A stretch of 18,879 nucleotides of DNA from an uncultured Eggerthellaceae bacterium (GCA_910589135.1 CAJUSL010000003.1:1-18879), one strand, 5' to 3'; counted from the stretch's first letter, positions 6,423 to 14,269 are shown. Translations and numbers: made by a program. Notes: generated by a model not told the origin, from the sequence alone.

Positions 6423-8885
6423 TTAAACGGCGTAGGACTCGTCGGTGACCTTCGCGTCGTACACATCGGCCATCTTCGTCACCTTGCACAGGCTGGAGCG
6501 CATCGGCGCCGCGCCGAAGCCCGGGTCGGACCCGTCCGCCGTCGTCAGGATGTTCGGGTTGAACTCGTACCAGCTGCCTCCGGGGAGGTTGAGCTCCTTG
6601 CAGGCATGCTTGTAATTCGGGCGGCACATGGAGGCGGCGCCGTAGAGCACGCCCTTGGAGATGCGGGCCTTGGCCTTCATCTTGCCGCGCAGGCTTTCGA
6701 CCCACAGCCAGTCGCCCTCGCCGATCTGGTTCTCCCTCGCCCACTGCTCGTTGAGCTCGATGTAGGGCCACGGCTCGAGGATGCGCTGGTGGGCGATGTT
6801 CGTCCAAGCCGAGTGATAGAAGGCGTAGTCGCGGGCGCCCGTGGTCAGGCAGAGGTTGTATTCCTTGTACAGCTCGGGCGTCGAATACGGGCTCTCGAAA
6901 GGCTCGTTGAAGCTGGGGAGCGGGGAATCGTATCCGTACAGCACCATCTGCTCGGAATACACCTCGATGCGCTTCGTGGGCGTCTGGAACTTGATGAGCC
7001 CCTTTTCATGCTGCCTGGTGATGCGGTTGTCGCCGCCGAACTCGATGAAGTAGCCGATCTCCGCCGCCTCGTCGTAGTCCTTGACGTCGACATGGTGGAA
7101 CTCGCGGAGGCGCCACAGCTGCATCTCCTCCGAACTCTCCCAAGGCCAGAGCTCCGGATTGAAGCGCTTGCCGAGCAGACGCTGGAAGTCCCAGTCGTCC
7201 AATGCCTCGCCAGGAGGCAGGACCGCCTTCTGCGGAATGATGAAGGGGCACGGCTCGGGATAGAGCTCCTCGTCGAAGACGCCCGTGCGCTCGGACCAGT
7301 GGGCGGCCGGAAGGACGATGTCGGCGAGCTCGTTGCCGGGGGTCATGAAGTAGTCCATGTCCACGTTCAGCTCGAGGATGTCGGACATGAGGGCCTTGTG
7401 CACCTTGTTTGCGTCCTCGAAGCATCCCAGCGGGTCGTTCGCCACCGAAATCATGACCTTGACGGGCCAGGGCTCCCCGGTAATCATCGCGTCCCACGCG
7501 GCATTGGGGTTGTTGGCCTGGCCGTAGACCTGCGTGTACATCGGATACTTGTCGTAGCCGAGGCGCGGTTTCGGCTGCACCTTGTCGTACGCGGTGATCT
7601 TCGGGTCGAGCATGAACTCCCAGAACGTGTTGAAGTAGATGCCTCCCTTGTCGTCGATCGGCGGGTTCAGGAGGATCTGCAGGATGGTGATCGCGCGGCC
7701 CGACTGCAGTGCGTTGGAGGTCATCATGCACGCACCCAGATAAGCCGTCAGCAGCGACGGGCGGCCTCCGGTGGGGTTGGTGATGAGCTCGAACATCTGC
7801 TCGATCTTCTCCTCCGGCGTCCAGGTGATCGCCGAGCACTTCTCGACCGTCCATTCCGCGACTTCGTTGCGGTAGACCTGCAGCGCCGTCTTGAACATGG
7901 CCTTGGACCCGTCGGCGAGCGTCACCTCGTACTCGCCCATGAGGGCCGGGTCAACGTCAGGCGTGTCGAAGTCCTCGGTCTCGGGTCGCCAGATCACGGG
8001 CTTCTTCGAGTTCTCGTCCCAGACGACGAAGTTGTTGTTCGACCCGCCCTCGACGAGATCGGCCTCGCGGAGCATCCAGCGCTCTTCGCCTTCCTTCACC
8101 AGGAAGCTGGCGTTCGTCCACGTCTTCAGGAGCTCGGTGGCGCGCTCCCACTTGCCGGACTGGAACATCAGGTTGGTCAGCGTCAGGGCGAGGGCGCCGT
8201 CCGTGCCCGGTCGAACCGGAACCCACAGGTCGGCCTTCGCGGCGATGTCGCGGAAGACGGGGTCCACCACCACGACGTGCGAGCCGTTGCGCTTGGCGTC
8301 CATGATCCTCAGGCCGGAGTACTGGCGCGAGCGGATGGGATTCGTGCCCCACATTACGATGGAGCCGGCGTTGCGGTAGTCGCACGCCTCGTGCGGATGA
8401 AACATGCGGCCCCAGGTGACGTGCGTCTGCGCGAGGTTGGGAAGCAGACACACGTGGGTCGGCCACACCTTCCCACCGCCGTCCCACGTGTTGTTGAGGC
8501 GATCAAGGAAGTGATTCGACCCGCGTCCGGTGCCCTGGGAGATGATGATGGACTTCGAGCCGTACTCGTCGATGACCTTGCGCATCTTCTCCTCGATGAG
8601 GTCGAGTGCCTCGTCCCACGTGATGCGTTCCCACTCGTCTTTGCCCCTCATCTCCGCGTGGGGCTCGTCCACGCTCCAGCTCTTCCGCTTCAGCGGGTAC
8701 TTCAAGCGGTCCGGATGGGTGTGGATTTCCTGGGCGGAGAACGCTTTGACGCACAGGATTCCCTCGGATACGGGCTGGTTCGGGTCGCCTTCCACGCGGA
8801 TGATGTCGTTGTTGTCATCCACCGTCAGAATGACGCCACACTTGGAGTGACAGTCGAAGCATGTCGTCCGTACCTTTTTCTCCAT
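6423..8885 (-). CDS. Molybdopterin (bis-MGD) oxidoreductase, catechol-dehydroxylase-like
   Basis: This 820-aa catalytic subunit belongs to the DMSO reductase superfamily. A 4Fe-4S motif stands at the N-terminus (Cys9, Cys12, Cys16, Cys45). Cofactor-binding stretches follow (ISQGTGRGSN, MWGTNPIRSRQ), then NELADIVLPAAHWSERTG and a C-terminal dinucleotide-binding domain from about 690. Cys146, in THVCLLPN, is the best candidate Mo ligand by position, as in acetylene hydratase. There is no Tat signal, so the enzyme is cytoplasmic. The cluster layout (molybdoenzyme, small ferredoxin, MFS carrier, LysR) is that described for soluble catechol dehydroxylases of Eggerthella and Gordonibacter, which remove an aromatic hydroxyl reductively. 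A related hydroxytransferase or hydratase activity cannot be excluded. The start has a textbook AGGAGG 6 nt upstream. Confidence 0.88.
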   Translation of the reverse strand: MEKKVRTTCFDCHSKCGVILTVDDNNDIIRVEGDPNQPVSEGILCVKAFSAQEIHTHPDRLKYPLKRKSWSVDEPHAEMRGKDEWERITWDEALDLIEEKMRKVIDEYGSKSIIISQGTGRGSNHFLDRLNNTWDGGGKVWPTHVCLLPNLAQTHVTWGRMFHPHEACDYRNAGSIVMWGTNPIRSRQYSGLRIMDAKRNGSHVVVVDPVFRDIAAKADLWVPVRPGTDGALALTLTNLMFQSGKWERATELLKTWTNASFLVKEGEERWMLREADLVEGGSNNNFVVWDENSKKPVIWRPETEDFDTPDVDPALMGEYEVTLADGSKAMFKTALQVYRNEVAEWTVEKCSAITWTPEEKIEQMFELITNPTGGRPSLLTAYLGACMMTSNALQSGRAITILQILLNPPIDDKGGIYFNTFWEFMLDPKITAYDKVQPKPRLGYDKYPMYTQVYGQANNPNAAWDAMITGEPWPVKVMISVANDPLGCFEDANKVHKALMSDILELNVDMDYFMTPGNELADIVLPAAHWSERTGVFDEELYPEPCPFIIPQKAVLPPGEALDDWDFQRLLGKRFNPELWPWESSEEMQLWRLREFHHVDVKDYDEAAEIGYFIEFGGDNRITRQHEKGLIKFQTPTKRIEVYSEQMVLYGYDSPLPSFNEPFESPYSTPELYKEYNLCLTTGARDYAFYHSAWTNIAHQRILEPWPYIELNEQWARENQIGEGDWLWVESLRGKMKAKARISKGVLYGAASMCRPNYKHACKELNLPGGSWYEFNPNILTTADGSDPGFGAAPMRSSLCKVTKMADVYDAKVTDESYAV

Positions 8886-9004
8886 TGCTTACCTCCTACT
8901 TTCTTTTCTCCAGTTTGCAACCAGGCGCCGGGCCAGCGTCATCTCCTATATCCCGGCGTCTGGGTAAACCCACGTTGGGTAGAGCCGTTCGCGTGCGAGC
9001 GAAG

Positions 9005-10363
9005 CTAGAATTCCTCGCCCTTGGTCTCGGGCCCGAACAGGAACACCAGCAGGCCGGGAATGATCACCATGGCTGCGGCGATGTACATGGTCGTGTAGGC
9101 CCCGAAGCTGGTCATCACGCCCGCGAGGATGATCGGGCCGAGTATCGACCCCAGGCGGCCCCACGACGTCGCAAGCCCGTTGCCCGTGGTGCGAATCGAG
9201 GTCTCGTACAGCTCGGGCGTGTACAGCGCCAGCATCATGGCGTTCAGGTACTTGCCGAACTGATACAAGACGCCGGTGACGATCAGGACGAAGAGCGTGG
9301 ACGACGCGCCGTAGGCGATGCCGAAAATCGACGTGCACAGGCCCGCGATGAGGAACGTCTTCTTGCGTCCGAACTTCTTGGCGGACCACGTCGCGAAGAA
9401 CCAAGCGGGGATGCCGCCGAGGATTCCGATGGTCACGAAGCCCGTGGACTGAACCACGTCGAAGCCCTTCTCCATGAGGATCGTGGTGAGCCAGGTGGTC
9501 AGGCCATAGTCGCTGAACATCGAGATGAACCAGATGAAGAAGCACAGGATGGTGACCTTGAGGTACTTCTTCGAGAACAGGTCCCTGAACGAGCTCTTCT
9601 GGTCGGTGCGAACGATGTGCGTGGGCTCGGGCAGCGCCACGTGGCGCGCTATGGCCTCCGCTTCGAACTTGTCGCAGATTTCGTTGGCTTCCTTCGTGCG
9701 CCCCTTCGCCTCGAGCCACAGCGGAGACTCCGGGCACACCTTGATGATTCCGATGATGAACAGGGCCGGAAGCGCCTCTGCGAGGTAGACTCCGCGCCAG
9801 TCGAAGTGCGGAAGGATCAGCACGGTCAGCACGCCCGCCACCGCGAAACCGACGGGGGTCATCAGCTGATAGAGCGTCATGTACTTCGGGCGTTCGGCAG
9901 TCGAAACGATTTCCGACAGATAGCTCAGGGCCACCGGGAACTGGCCACCGAGGCCCAGACCCAGGATGAACCTCATCGCGAACAGGTAGTAGACGTTGGG
10001 CGAGAACACCAGCGCGAATCCGGCCGCTCCCCACACCGCCATTGCCACGATGATGGTCTTCTTACGTCCGAAGCGGTCGGCCAGCCTTCCAGCGAAGATC
10101 GCTCCGATGAACATCCCTAGGAAACAGATCGACGAGTAGTACCCTCCGGTCGTCGCATCCATCTGGAAGTACTCCCTGATGGTGGGCATGAGAAAGCTCG
10201 TTCCGCCCAGGTCGATCGTTTCGGCAAACCACCCCATCAGCACGAAGAAGATGATCAGGGTGGTGTGAGGCGACGTAGGAATGCGAGCCATGCGGTCGGC
10301 GACCGTGAAGCCCTTGTCTTGTTCCTTGAGCTCCTCCATAGTTACAGCGTCACAATGTGCCAT
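9005..10363 (-). CDS. MFS transporter, aromatic acid/sugar porter type
   Basis: This 452-aa carrier has the 12-helix MFS pattern, motif A (GRLADRFGRKK) between helices 2 and 3, a related GRKK in the second half, and PESPLWLEAKG after helix 6, typical of sugar-porter and aromatic-acid:H+ symporter members. A frame extends upstream, but the ATG at 10363 has GAGGGGG about 5 nt away and begins a normal hydrophilic N-terminus (MAHCDAVTMEELKEQ). It precedes the molybdoenzyme gene by 119 bp on the same strand, so uptake of that enzyme's substrate, or exchange with its product, is the natural role (inference). Confidence 0.88.
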   Translation of the reverse strand: MAHCDAVTMEELKEQDKGFTVADRMARIPTSPHTTLIIFFVLMGWFAETIDLGGTSFLMPTIREYFQMDATTGGYYSSICFLGMFIGAIFAGRLADRFGRKKTIIVAMAVWGAAGFALVFSPNVYYLFAMRFILGLGLGGQFPVALSYLSEIVSTAERPKYMTLYQLMTPVGFAVAGVLTVLILPHFDWRGVYLAEALPALFIIGIIKVCPESPLWLEAKGRTKEANEICDKFEAEAIARHVALPEPTHIVRTDQKSSFRDLFSKKYLKVTILCFFIWFISMFSDYGLTTWLTTILMEKGFDVVQSTGFVTIGILGGIPAWFFATWSAKKFGRKKTFLIAGLCTSIFGIAYGASSTLFVLIVTGVLYQFGKYLNAMMLALYTPELYETSIRTTGNGLATSWGRLGSILGPIILAGVMTSFGAYTTMYIAAAMVIIPGLLVFLFGPETKGEEF

Positions 10364-10614
10364 AAGTCCCCCTCTTGTCGAGAGCCTGACTCCATGAATC
10401 GAGGCATTGGCCGCAAGGGCCGTTTGGCATTGATCGGGAACCGATCCGTGATGGCGCCGCAGCACTTGAGCTCCTTTCCGATCGACGGTGCGGCGAGAAA
10501 AAGGTTCCCGAGACTATGGCGCCAAATTTACAGAGGACTCTTAGAGGGGTCGAGCAGCTAGTGGTTTAACCGCTTGAACAAATCGTGTTGCGCGGATTAC
10601 CTGGGCATTTCCGC
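10364..10614 (-). promoter_or_regulatory. Upstream region of the MFS-molybdoenzyme operon
   Basis: This 251-bp spacer between the lysR stop and the MFS start has no gene. It contains a palindrome TGGCGCCA at 10517-10524 and a second TGGCGCC at 10452-10458. A convincing -35/-10 pair was not found. It is the likely site for an inducible operon promoter under the adjacent LysR protein, but the exact operator is not defined by sequence alone. Confidence 0.3.
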
Positions 10615-11592
10615 CTAGCAGAGCTTGAAAGTGCCAGCGAAACGACCTTGAATGGCCTCGGTCTCGAGCCTGTCGCGCAGGTATGCGACGATCTTCTTGA
10701 CGCACGGCGACATGCGTGCGGGCTCCGTCAGAAGCATTCCGAACTCGGTTCCGAAGAAGCCCTCCGTCGGGACCGTCGTTATGGTGCCTGGAAGGAACGA
10801 ATCGCCGGACTCCACCAGCTTGGGCGCGAAGCTTATCGCCTGGTCCTGGATGATCCGCTCGTTGATCACCGGCGTCGCGTTCGTGACGGTCTTCACGTCG
10901 CCTTCCAATATGAAGTCATCCAAAGCGTCGCCGAGAACGGTGTCCTGATACCGGGCGACGGAATGGCCTCGGGCGTCTTCGGGCGTTATCGCCGCGTGTT
11001 GCGCCAACGGAGAGAATTCGGAGACCATCACGACCAAGGGGGAAACGAAAAGAGGCGTGTACGCAAGCGATGCCTTCTCGCACATCTCCCGAAGTATGCC
11101 CCGGTACTTCTCCGTGGTCGGAATCGAGATTATGCTGAACGAGTCCTCGTCCAAAGATTCATCCATGGCGGGCACGATGCTGGCAATGCTCGTTTCCTTC
11201 AGCCTGATGTCGAATTCGAACAGGCCCACCTTCTGCATGTTGAACAGAGCAGAAACGTACATCGACACGCAGGGCGTCACGGAAATGGTCACGACCTTGC
11301 GATTCCTCGCCGATGACGCGTTGACCTCGGCAAGCCTGTAGCCAGCAAGCGACCCCTTCACGCGCTCGAACTCGCCCAAGAAGCCCTCGAGCCGCTTGCT
11401 GAGCTCGATGCCTGCGGGCGTCAGCGAAATCGCGTTGTTCTGGTAGAGCGTCAGCTTCACCCCGAAGTCCTTCTCGAGCTGGTGGATGGCGCGGCTGACC
11501 CCTTGCGGGGTCATGTAGTAGCGGGCTGCCGTCTTCGAGATGGACATGTTCTGGGAAAACGCGCGGAAGTAGTAGAGGTACTCGATGTGCAT
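10615..11592 (-). CDS. LysR-family transcriptional regulator
   Basis: This 325-aa protein has an N-terminal winged helix-turn-helix (about 1-62: YFRAFSQNMSISKTAARYYM, then TPQGVSRAIHQLEKDFGVKL) and a C-terminal effector-binding domain (about 95-315). The start at 11592 has GGGGAGG 8-9 nt upstream. It lies upstream of the MFS-molybdoenzyme genes on the same strand and divergent from the OFA-type carrier, so it can be expected to control both sides. LysR regulators usually activate in response to a small ligand, here probably the enzyme's substrate (inference). A good promoter and an inverted repeat lie directly upstream. Confidence 0.92.
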   Translation of the reverse strand: MHIEYLYYFRAFSQNMSISKTAARYYMTPQGVSRAIHQLEKDFGVKLTLYQNNAISLTPAGIELSKRLEGFLGEFERVKGSLAGYRLAEVNASSARNRKVVTISVTPCVSMYVSALFNMQKVGLFEFDIRLKETSIASIVPAMDESLDEDSFSIISIPTTEKYRGILREMCEKASLAYTPLFVSPLVVMVSEFSPLAQHAAITPEDARGHSVARYQDTVLGDALDDFILEGDVKTVTNATPVINERIIQDQAISFAPKLVESGDSFLPGTITTVPTEGFFGTEFGMLLTEPARMSPCVKKIVAYLRDRLETEAIQGRFAGTFKLC

Positions 11593-11634
11593 ATAACGAA
11601 ACCTCCCCGCCTAAAAGGCCCTCGCCCATGCAGC

Positions 11635-11663
11635 AAAATACCGCCTCGGCAGCATGCTGTAAA
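11635..11663 (-). promoter_or_regulatory. lysR promoter
   Basis: On the minus strand TTTACA (11658-11663) and TATTTT (11635-11640) are separated by exactly 17 bp, a good sigma-70-type match 40 to 70 bp upstream of the lysR start. The palindrome CAGCATGCTG (11650-11659) overlaps the -35 element and the spacer, a position suited to autorepression. Confidence 0.55.
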
Positions 11664-11705
11664 GCGGATTTCCCTAGATGTTTTCCCGCCTGGAAGCATG
11701 CTGCC
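11648..11705. promoter_or_regulatory. Inverted-repeat operator candidate between divergent lysR and MFS genes
   Basis: GGCAGCATGCT (11648-11658) and AGCATGCTGCC (11695-11705) are perfect complements 36 bp apart, and each arm also contains the palindrome AGCATGCT. One arm overlaps the lysR -35/spacer. The other sits immediately before a plus-strand TTGACT (11707-11712), a possible -35 for the OFA-type carrier. The layout suits a LysR tetramer contacting two sites. Confidence 0.5.
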
Positions 11706-11995
11706 TTTGACTCAAGTATGGCGCTTTCCATTTTGTAAGAAACGGCTGCAAGCGCGCAAGCAACGGATTCTTGAACTGGGACAACTTCTCGTTTAAGCAC
11801 GGGGGACGAATCCGGGGCTTCGTTGTTGTAGCCTTGACTCGATTCGACCGCGCAACCGCCGAGGCAAGGGCTCGATGTGGTCGAGCCGCCGCGCGCTCGG
11901 GCCCGATCAGGGCGACTGCGCAACGATGCGGAAGGCCGGCGGACGAGCACGGCCAGACAACCTGGCGGCAACCCCTGGCACGAAAAGAGGCTGTT

Positions 11996-13246
11996 ATGGA
12001 AGAACGCAAACCGGGCACCGACCAGGCGAGGCGCACGCGTGCGAAGTACTTGGCCCTGTCCACGTTCACGCTGCTGTTCCTCGGGCTGATCTACGCCTTC
12101 TCCATGTTCGCCGCGCCCATGTGCGAAGCCTTCGGCCTGAAGAAGTCGGAAATCGGGCTCACCTTCAACATCATGATGATCGCGTTCTGCTTCGGCTCGA
12201 TCCTGGGGTCGCAGATAGAGAAGATGCTCGGGCTTCGCGCCGCGATCGTTTGCTCTGCAGTGCTCTTCCTGGTCGGCTTCGCAGGGTGCGGACTGCTGGG
12301 GCACAGTGGAATAGCCGTGGTCTATCTTCTGTACGGAACGCTGGGCGGCCTCGGGGTCGGCATAGGCTACAACTCCATAATCGCAACCACGAACACGTGG
12401 TTCCCCGACAAGGTCGGGTTCTCCTCCGGGGTCTTGATGATGGGGTTCGGACTCGGATCGCTCATACTGGGGACGCTTTCCGTCAGCCTCATACCCGCAT
12501 TCGGGCTTACGACCGTGTTCGTCGGCATCGGATTTGCCACGTTCGCGATAACGCTTTTGAACGCCCTCGTGCTGCGCAAGCCGACGGCAGACGTGGTGCG
12601 AACGCTTGCCCCGCAGGCCGCCGAAACCGGCAAGGACGCCGCCGGGGCCGACGATTCCATATTCAAGTCGCCCACGTTCTACGCCTACTGGATATGGGCG
12701 ATCATAGTCATAGCGATCGGGCTCGCCACCATCGGCAACTGCGCGTCCGATGCCCAACTGGTCGGATGGGACGCAGGCTTCGCTACCTTGCTTGTGGGAC
12801 TCGTCTCCACCTGCAACGGGTTGGCGCGCGTAGTGATGGGGATCGTCTACGACAAGACGAACGTCAAGACGACCATGCTCGTCGACGGGCTCGTTGCAAC
12901 CGCCGCAGCCACCTGCATATTCCTCGCCTTCAGCTTCACGCTGCCCGTCCTGTACGTCGTGGGCGCCTTCTGCTGCGGGTTCTGCTACGGAAGCGTGCCC
13001 GTGGTGGCGTCGGCCTTTGCCCGCCAGCGTTTCGGATTGAAGAAATACCCGTTCAACCTGTCCATAGCAAACTTCGCCATCGTGTTCGGGTCGCTGCTCA
13101 ACGTGGTGGTTCAGGGCATCGTCGGCGGCGACCACCGACAGACGCTGTTCGCGGTTCTTCTGACGATGTCGCTGATTGCGCTTGCGGACGTGATCCCCTT
13201 CTCAAAGCTGTGGAACCGCGACATGAGGCGCCTTCGCAATCGGTAG
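11996..13246 (+). CDS. MFS transporter, oxalate/formate antiporter (OFA) type
   Basis: This 416-aa protein has 12 predicted membrane helices and OFA-family features: a first helix LLFLGLIYAFSMFAAPM, the helix 4-5 segment NTWFPDKVGFSSGVLMMGFG, and a hydrophilic central loop (about 195-225). OFA carriers usually exchange or import small carboxylates. The frame is open for another 75 codons upstream, but the ATG at 11996 follows AAGAGG by 6 nt and gives a normal short N-terminus. It is divergent from lysR, so co-regulation with the minus-strand operon is likely. The substrate is unknown; export of the molybdoenzyme product is one possibility. Confidence 0.88.
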   Translation: MEERKPGTDQARRTRAKYLALSTFTLLFLGLIYAFSMFAAPMCEAFGLKKSEIGLTFNIMMIAFCFGSILGSQIEKMLGLRAAIVCSAVLFLVGFAGCGLLGHSGIAVVYLLYGTLGGLGVGIGYNSIIATTNTWFPDKVGFSSGVLMMGFGLGSLILGTLSVSLIPAFGLTTVFVGIGFATFAITLLNALVLRKPTADVVRTLAPQAAETGKDAAGADDSIFKSPTFYAYWIWAIIVIAIGLATIGNCASDAQLVGWDAGFATLLVGLVSTCNGLARVVMGIVYDKTNVKTTMLVDGLVATAAATCIFLAFSFTLPVLYVVGAFCCGFCYGSVPVVASAFARQRFGLKKYPFNLSIANFAIVFGSLLNVVVQGIVGGDHRQTLFAVLLTMSLIALADVIPFSKLWNRDMRRLRNR

Positions 13247-13279
13247 CGGCAGACGACGGCCCAGGAGGCACTTCGCCGC

Positions 13280-13579
13280 TTACGCCGTCACGACCTCAAC
13301 CTCATTGGCAACCACTTCCGGGGGTATCATCCGAGAAGAGCCGGTGATGAACGTAATCCGAATCGTGGAGCCCTGACTAATACCGTCGACGATATCGTCA
13401 TCCACCCGTTCGGAAATTCGAACCTGCGCCCGCTCCTCTTCACCGGACTCAAAATCGACCGCGGTCACGGACGATTCGAGGTTGTCCACAGAGGCGCTTT
13501 GCCCTGCTTCCTCTGGCGAAGAGCAGCCAAAAAGGACGAGGAGGCAAATCGCGAAAACGCTTAACAGCGCACTGCACAT
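13280..13579 (-). CDS. Small lipoprotein of unknown function
   Basis: This 99-aa protein begins with a signal peptide (MCSALLSVFAICLLVLFGC) whose lipobox LFGC places the lipidated Cys at residue 19. A short, acidic, Ser/Glu-rich domain follows. The start at 13579 is chosen over an upstream in-frame ATG (13660) because AAGGAGG lies 9 nt before it and the signal peptide begins there. It starts 19 bp after the ParE-like toxin stop on the same strand, so it is probably co-transcribed with the toxin-antitoxin genes. No family was recognised. Confidence 0.7.
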   Translation of the reverse strand: MCSALLSVFAICLLVLFGCSSPEEAGQSASVDNLESSVTAVDFESGEEERAQVRISERVDDDIVDGISQGSTIRITFITGSSRMIPPEVVANEVEVVTA

Positions 13580-13598
13580 ATGCGTCAACCTCCTTGCA

Positions 13599-13922
13599 TC
13601 AAGGAAGCATGCGGGTGAGATCGCGAGCTCCGTAGACGAATCGGCGCACCTCAATGACATCGTCGGCGACCACGTAGAAAACCATATAGTTCCCTACCTC
13701 AAACCAGCAATAGGGCAGCGGTCGATCGCGCGTCGTCTTGTATTTGAGCGAAATCGTGGGATTTACGAGGCGCTCGAGAATAGATGCCTCCACCTCGTCG
13801 AGCAAGCGCATAGCCGCAACCGGGTTCTTGAGCACGTCGGCGATGTAGCTCACCGCCTCGTTCAGGTCGTCCCAGAAAAGTGGCAGGTAGCGAAGCCTAT
13901 ACCGCCCGGGTGCCGCGCCCAC
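13599..13922 (-). CDS. ParE/RelE-family toxin
   Basis: The 107-aa product has the compact ParE/RelE fold pattern: a first strand (YRLRYLPLFWDDL), two helices (NEAVSYIADVL and MRLLDEVEASILERL), then strands with RDRPLPYCWFEVGNYMVFYVV and IEVRRFVYGARDL. Toxins of this type inhibit gyrase (ParE) or cleave mRNA on the ribosome (RelE); the family cannot be split safely here. GTG at 13922 is preferred as start because AAGGG stands 7 nt upstream, whereas the TTG at 13928 is too close to it. The gene overlaps the antitoxin gene by 26 bp, normal for such pairs. Confidence 0.85.
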   Translation of the reverse strand: MGAAPGRYRLRYLPLFWDDLNEAVSYIADVLKNPVAAMRLLDEVEASILERLVNPTISLKYKTTRDRPLPYCWFEVGNYMVFYVVADDVIEVRRFVYGARDLTRMLP

Positions 13923-14172
13923 GGACAAGCCCTTCCCGTATCGAGCCGAACACCTCGTCGTGGGTGTAGCGCAAAGACGTAGTCGCTGCCTGCCGATCGG
14001 CAGCGTCGAGCGCCGCTTCCACGCTGCCGTTGATGTGGTCGAACTGCTCGATGGACATGACTACCATGGAGCCATAGCCGTTCTTCGTGAGGAACACCGG
14101 ACCGCCCTCGAGCACATCCCGCTCTACATCGGAATAATGATTCCGCAAATCCGACACCGGCCTGATATTCAT
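13897..14172 (-). CDS. Phd/YefM-family antitoxin
   Basis: This 91-aa protein has the Phd/YefM N-terminal DNA-binding domain (MNIRPVSDLRNHYSDVERDV, then GGPVFLTKNGYGSMVVMSIEQFD) and a charged C-terminal tail that would wrap the toxin. The start at 14172 has AAGGAGG 6 nt upstream. Members repress their own operon and neutralise the toxin. The region just upstream (14180-14225) is clearly more AT-rich than the neighbourhood, consistent with a promoter or with recent transfer of the cassette. Confidence 0.88.
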   Translation of the reverse strand: MNIRPVSDLRNHYSDVERDVLEGGPVFLTKNGYGSMVVMSIEQFDHINGSVEAALDAADRQAATTSLRYTHDEVFGSIREGLVRGRGTRAV

Positions 14173-14226
14173 ACGAGCCTCCTTGATACTAAGGCGACTA
14201 TCATCATTTTATTGGAATTTTATCAC
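14173..14226 (-). promoter_or_regulatory. AT-rich promoter region of the toxin-antitoxin operon
   Basis: Directly upstream of the antitoxin gene the minus strand carries TAAAAT-like and GATAGT-like -10 candidates in an AT-rich stretch, unlike the surrounding GC-rich DNA. No single -35/-10 pair stands out. GATA (14185-14188) and TATC (14199-14202) half-sites could form an autorepression site. Confidence 0.3.
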
Positions 14227-14269
14227 GAGTAGACGCCGACTCGCACAGGCAGCGCGATTGTCGCAGAAA

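Larger units (their letters stand above)
11593..11995. other. 403-bp divergent intergenic region
   Basis: No gene is supported here. Apart from the lysR promoter and inverted repeat, it holds a plus-strand TTGACT at 11707-11712 without a good -10, and a second TTGACT at 11834-11839. A 7-bp hairpin (GGCTCGA at 11869-11875 with TCGAGCC at 11881-11887) follows. If transcription of the plus-strand carrier starts near 11740 the leader is about 250 nt long. No known riboswitch class could be assigned. Confidence 0.5.

Noticed and set aside
8926..8980. Inverted repeats between the MFS carrier and molybdoenzyme genes as a terminator
   Set aside because: Stems are only 7 bp (19-nt loop) and 5 bp, with no U-tract. 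Not enough to separate the genes into two transcripts.
5877..9008. Very long plus-strand open frame (over 1000 codons) opposite the ferredoxin and molybdoenzyme genes
   Set aside because: It is antisense to genes with clear motifs, its translation is rich in Arg, His, Val and Leu with no recognisable domain, and it has no supporting ribosome-binding site. Long antisense frames are common in high-GC DNA.
11931..11990. Possible SAM-type riboswitch before the OFA carrier (GGCGGCAACCCC string)
   Set aside because: Only one short piece resembles the SAM-family core; the remaining conserved parts and helices are missing.
13255..13289. GACGGC/GCCGTC inverted repeat between the OFA carrier and the lipoprotein gene as a terminator
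   Set aside because: The stem is 6 bp with a 23-nt loop and one arm lies in the lipoprotein coding sequence. Probably chance.
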